Origin: UBA6168 sp031426435 | GTDB lineage: Bacteria > Bacteroidota > Bacteroidia > Chitinophagales > Saprospiraceae | Direction of reading: 5' to 3' | DNA length: 23,531 bases | Assembly (NCBI GenBank): GCA_031426435.1 | Contig: JANPLH010000606.1 | Location: forward strand, 1-23,531 | In this document: positions 21,484 through 23,531 of the stretch, piece by piece | Layout: each line of letters starts with the position of its first letter | How positions within the stretch are numbered: the first letter of the stretch is position 1 | Translations under genes and position numbers: made by a program | The notes under the pieces: model-generated | What the model was told of the DNA's origin: nothing | The model's input: only the letters and a program-made list of their open reading frames with translations | Databases searched by the model: none

Positions 21484-23531
21484 TTAACGGACTACTTTGA
21501 TGTAGCCAGACAACACGTTATCGTCGCTGTCACCTGCATTTTTATCCAATTGGAACAAATAGTAGTAGGTGCCTGCTGGCAAAGGTTTTTCATCGCTTCC
21601 GTAAGTCCCTTTCCATTCATTGGTGTATGGCTCCGCAACATAAATTTCATCACCCCAACGGTTGAAAATCCGCAGGCGATTGTTGATGAGCGAAGTTGGA
21701 GGTGTGTCACCCGGTTCTTCGCCAAGGCAGTCAATATGGAAGTTGTCGTTGACGCCTGGGCTCTTGTCTGGTGTGATGATGTTCGGCGGAATGCATTCCA
21801 AAATGTAAATAATAGTTACCGTGGCCTCATCACATTCTTCTGGGCAAGCTTCCAGACAAATCGTGTAATTAAACGTCACAGGCGACTGCGCTGGATCTGC
21901 CGGCGTATAAGTGAATGTCCCGTCGGCGTTGACAACCACTGAACCACTTGTCGGCTGTTGAACCGTAATAGTCACACCAGTTGAGGTTTCGTCATTGTCC
22001 AACAGGTTGCCAGATACAGGACTTTGTGTCTCACTGGTGTATTCATCGTCATTGGCAACTGGAGGCTCTGGGTCAGTAACCACTACTGGTTCGGAAGTGG
22101 CATCACAGCCATCTACTTTCACCGTCACGGTATAGCTGCCAGGCAATGGGTTTACTGGAAAGGTTGGTACTGAGGTTGAATCTATCAGTACGCCATCCAA
22201 GAACCAGCAATAACTGACATTTGTGCCAGTCTGGAGCGTTGTGGTGAGTACCAAATCTTCGCCTTCGCAAAGCACTGCAGAACCAGGCGTTCCATTTGCT
22301 TCGATTACAGGCGTGGGGATTTGATTTTCTGTCGCTTGTATTTCCTGCGGGTCAGCTTCGCAACCTTGGTCGGAGCTTGCAGTAATCGTGCACATTTCGT
22401 CGCCATCTGGCATCAGCATGACATCAATCACAGTTGCTGTGGTAACCGTACCGCTGGTGTCAAAGCTGGTGCAGTCGAGCGTCCAATCTACAGAAGCTGC
22501 GCCATTCGGGTCAACCTCGAAGGAAACATTGAGCTTCTCGCCTTCACAGAACTCGCCATTACCACTCAGGATATTGATGATGGGTTTTGGATTCACGATA
22601 ACAATCACGATTCCCGTATCAGCGCAATTGCCCAATTTTACGATAAGCATGTACTCACCTTCACCCGTTTGCGGGATATTAGGAATGGTAACAGGGAATG
22701 GGCCCTGGCTTGGCACTGGGCCACCATTGAACACAAAGTTGTTCGGCCCCATCCACATATAGGTAACATTGCCGAGGCCGGAAGCACCCGTACCTGTCAG
22801 CATTACATCAATGCCTTCGCAGAAAGTACCACCACCCGTTGCAGTGATAATATCAGGCGTTGGGTTGACTGTAACGTTCGTACATGTTGGTGGGATATTC
22901 TGGCAGCCATTTGTTGAAGTAAGCTTGAGGCAATAATTCCCGCTTTCATTGGTAGCCAAAATGCCAAGGTCGAGTTGAACCGTAGAGCCACTGGGCACTG
23001 TGCCAGTTTGACCCGGAATCGGAACATCATTCACGCACCATACATAAGTGATGGGCGTATTGTCCGAAATGGATACGGTGGCGGTCAAGGTTGTTTGCTC
23101 GCCAGCACAGAAAGTACCGCCGCCACTGATAGTACCACCATTTACTACGGGAACTGGGTTCACAACTACGGTTACACAAGCTGTATCCGGGCAGTTACTC
23201 GACAGCGGTGCAATCAAGCAATAGACGCCTGAAACCGGATCGGTAACATTGGCCGGGAAAGGACCGCCGCAAGGTGCGACTCCAACAAAAGTGAAGTTGT
23301 TGGGGCCATTCCAAGCATAAGTAATGGAACCCGTGCAAGCCAAAGAGTTGGTACCAGTGAGCAACAATGTACCATTGGCACAAACAGGTGAGTTGGAAGA
23401 TACCGTAAGTTGTGCACTGGGTTCAAATGTCACGTTGGTACAAGCAAGACTGGAAACACAGCCATCCAATGATTCAATGGAACAGCAAACGGTTCCAGAA
23501 ACACTGATTGGCAAGCAAATCGTCTCATTTG
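21484..23531 (-). CDS. Large repeat adhesin with type B T9SS (gliding motility-associated) C-terminal domain, partial
   Basis: The gene enters from the right edge; about 681 C-terminal residues are visible, with no start in the window. It holds at least five repeats of ~80-95 residues, each opening (F/L/V)C(E/A)G-x-x-L (for example FCAGEQTTLTATV, FCEGIDVMLTGTG, FCEGEKLNVSFEV, LCEGEDLVLTTTL). Each has a YxW core (ITYAWNGPNNF, VTYMWMGPNNF) and ends in a VNP(x)P linker, the Ig/PKD-like pattern of SprB-type adhesins. A cadherin/VCBS-like domain follows (VANDDEYTSETQSPVSGNLLDND, with GTFTYTPA). The end is the type B sorting domain (LRIFNRWGDEIYVAEPYTNEWKG, then LPAGTYYYLFQLD, GYIKVVR). It should be exported by T9SS and held on the surface with the help of the PorP/SprF encoded downstream, perhaps acting in gliding or adhesion. 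Confidence 0.92.
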   Translation of the reverse strand, partial: NETICLPISVSGTVCCSIESLDGCVSSLACTNVTFEPSAQLTVSSNSPVCANGTLLLTGTNSLACTGSITYAWNGPNNFTFVGVAPCGGPFPANVTDPVSGVYCLIAPLSSNCPDTACVTVVVNPVPVVNGGTISGGGTFCAGEQTTLTATVSISDNTPITYVWCVNDVPIPGQTGTVPSGSTVQLDLGILATNESGNYCLKLTSTNGCQNIPPTCTNVTVNPTPDIITATGGGTFCEGIDVMLTGTGASGLGNVTYMWMGPNNFVFNGGPVPSQGPFPVTIPNIPQTGEGEYMLIVKLGNCADTGIVIVIVNPKPIINILSGNGEFCEGEKLNVSFEVDPNGAASVDWTLDCTSFDTSGTVTTATVIDVMLMPDGDEMCTITASSDQGCEADPQEIQATENQIPTPVIEANGTPGSAVLCEGEDLVLTTTLQTGTNVSYCWFLDGVLIDSTSVPTFPVNPLPGSYTVTVKVDGCDATSEPVVVTDPEPPVANDDEYTSETQSPVSGNLLDNDETSTGVTITVQQPTSGSVVVNADGTFTYTPADPAQSPVTFNYTICLEACPEECDEATVTIIYILECIPPNIITPDKSPGVNDNFHIDCLGEEPGDTPPTSLINNRLRIFNRWGDEIYVAEPYTNEWKGTYGSDEKPLPAGTYYYLFQLDKNAGDSDDNVLSGYIKVVR

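Noticed and set aside
21484..23531. Possible CRISPR array or nucleotide tandem repeat in the adhesin region
   Set aside because: The repetition is at protein level, with units of ~80-95 residues and divergent DNA; no short identical repeats with regular spacers are present.

Overview
The window looks like chromosomal DNA of a Bacteroidota bacterium, most likely a Saprospiria-type member; the placement is inferred from gene content. The indicators are type IX secretion (T9SS) sorting domains of types A and B, a PorP/SprF protein, an OmpA/PD40 protein of the gliding kind, a Bacteroidota-style LptE, a promoter of the TTTG-N18-TAnnTTTG type before a tRNA, and starts without obvious Shine-Dalgarno sequences. 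Most of the DNA has balanced base composition, but the first ~200 bases are clearly AT-rich.

Layout. (1) 1-204 (+): the end of a reverse transcriptase reading frame that enters from the left and runs directly into antisense ccmF sequence. (2) 43-1779 (-): ccmE then ccmF, for haem delivery and cytochrome c maturation; ccmF loses its 3' part at the same junction. (3) 2089-2451 (+) DUF4870 membrane protein, converging with galE (2523-3536, -). (4) 3890-4795 (+) OmpA-family lipoprotein, converging with a secreted TapB-like protein (4962-5666, -). (5) 5865-7270 (+): a PNPOx-fold protein overlapping a metallo-beta-lactamase-fold hydrolase. (6) 7325-9229: phosphatidylserine decarboxylase (-), tRNA-Phe (+), fmt (-). 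(7) 9301-9654 (-) small lipocalin-like lipoprotein; 9898-11889 (+) M1 aminopeptidase; 11962-12831 (+) multi-pass membrane protein; 12825-13727 (-) alpha/beta hydrolase. (8) 13998-14534 (+) LptE; 14629-15927 (+) concentrative nucleoside transporter. (9) 16019-18330: one intact T9SS-secreted protein, then a patch of broken T9SS tails and a foreign gene end, flanked by two copies of the same double-hairpin element. (10) 18441-23531 (-): a three-gene surface module read right to left: a giant Ig/PKD-repeat adhesin with a type B T9SS signal (entering from the right edge), PorP/SprF, and an OmpA/PD40 lipoprotein-like anchor.

How the parts relate. Most genes are housekeeping or envelope functions in short transcription units, and convergent pairs are separated by hairpin terminators. 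The last 5 kb forms a coherent unit: the adhesin is exported by T9SS, PorP/SprF is needed for attachment of type B cargo, and the OmpA/PD40 protein probably ties the complex to peptidoglycan. The oddest places are the reverse transcriptase/ccmF junction near 200 and the mosaic of gene ends at 17.6-18.4 kb. I did not find a complete new system inside the window; the reverse transcriptase fragment is the best pointer to one, lying just beyond the left edge.
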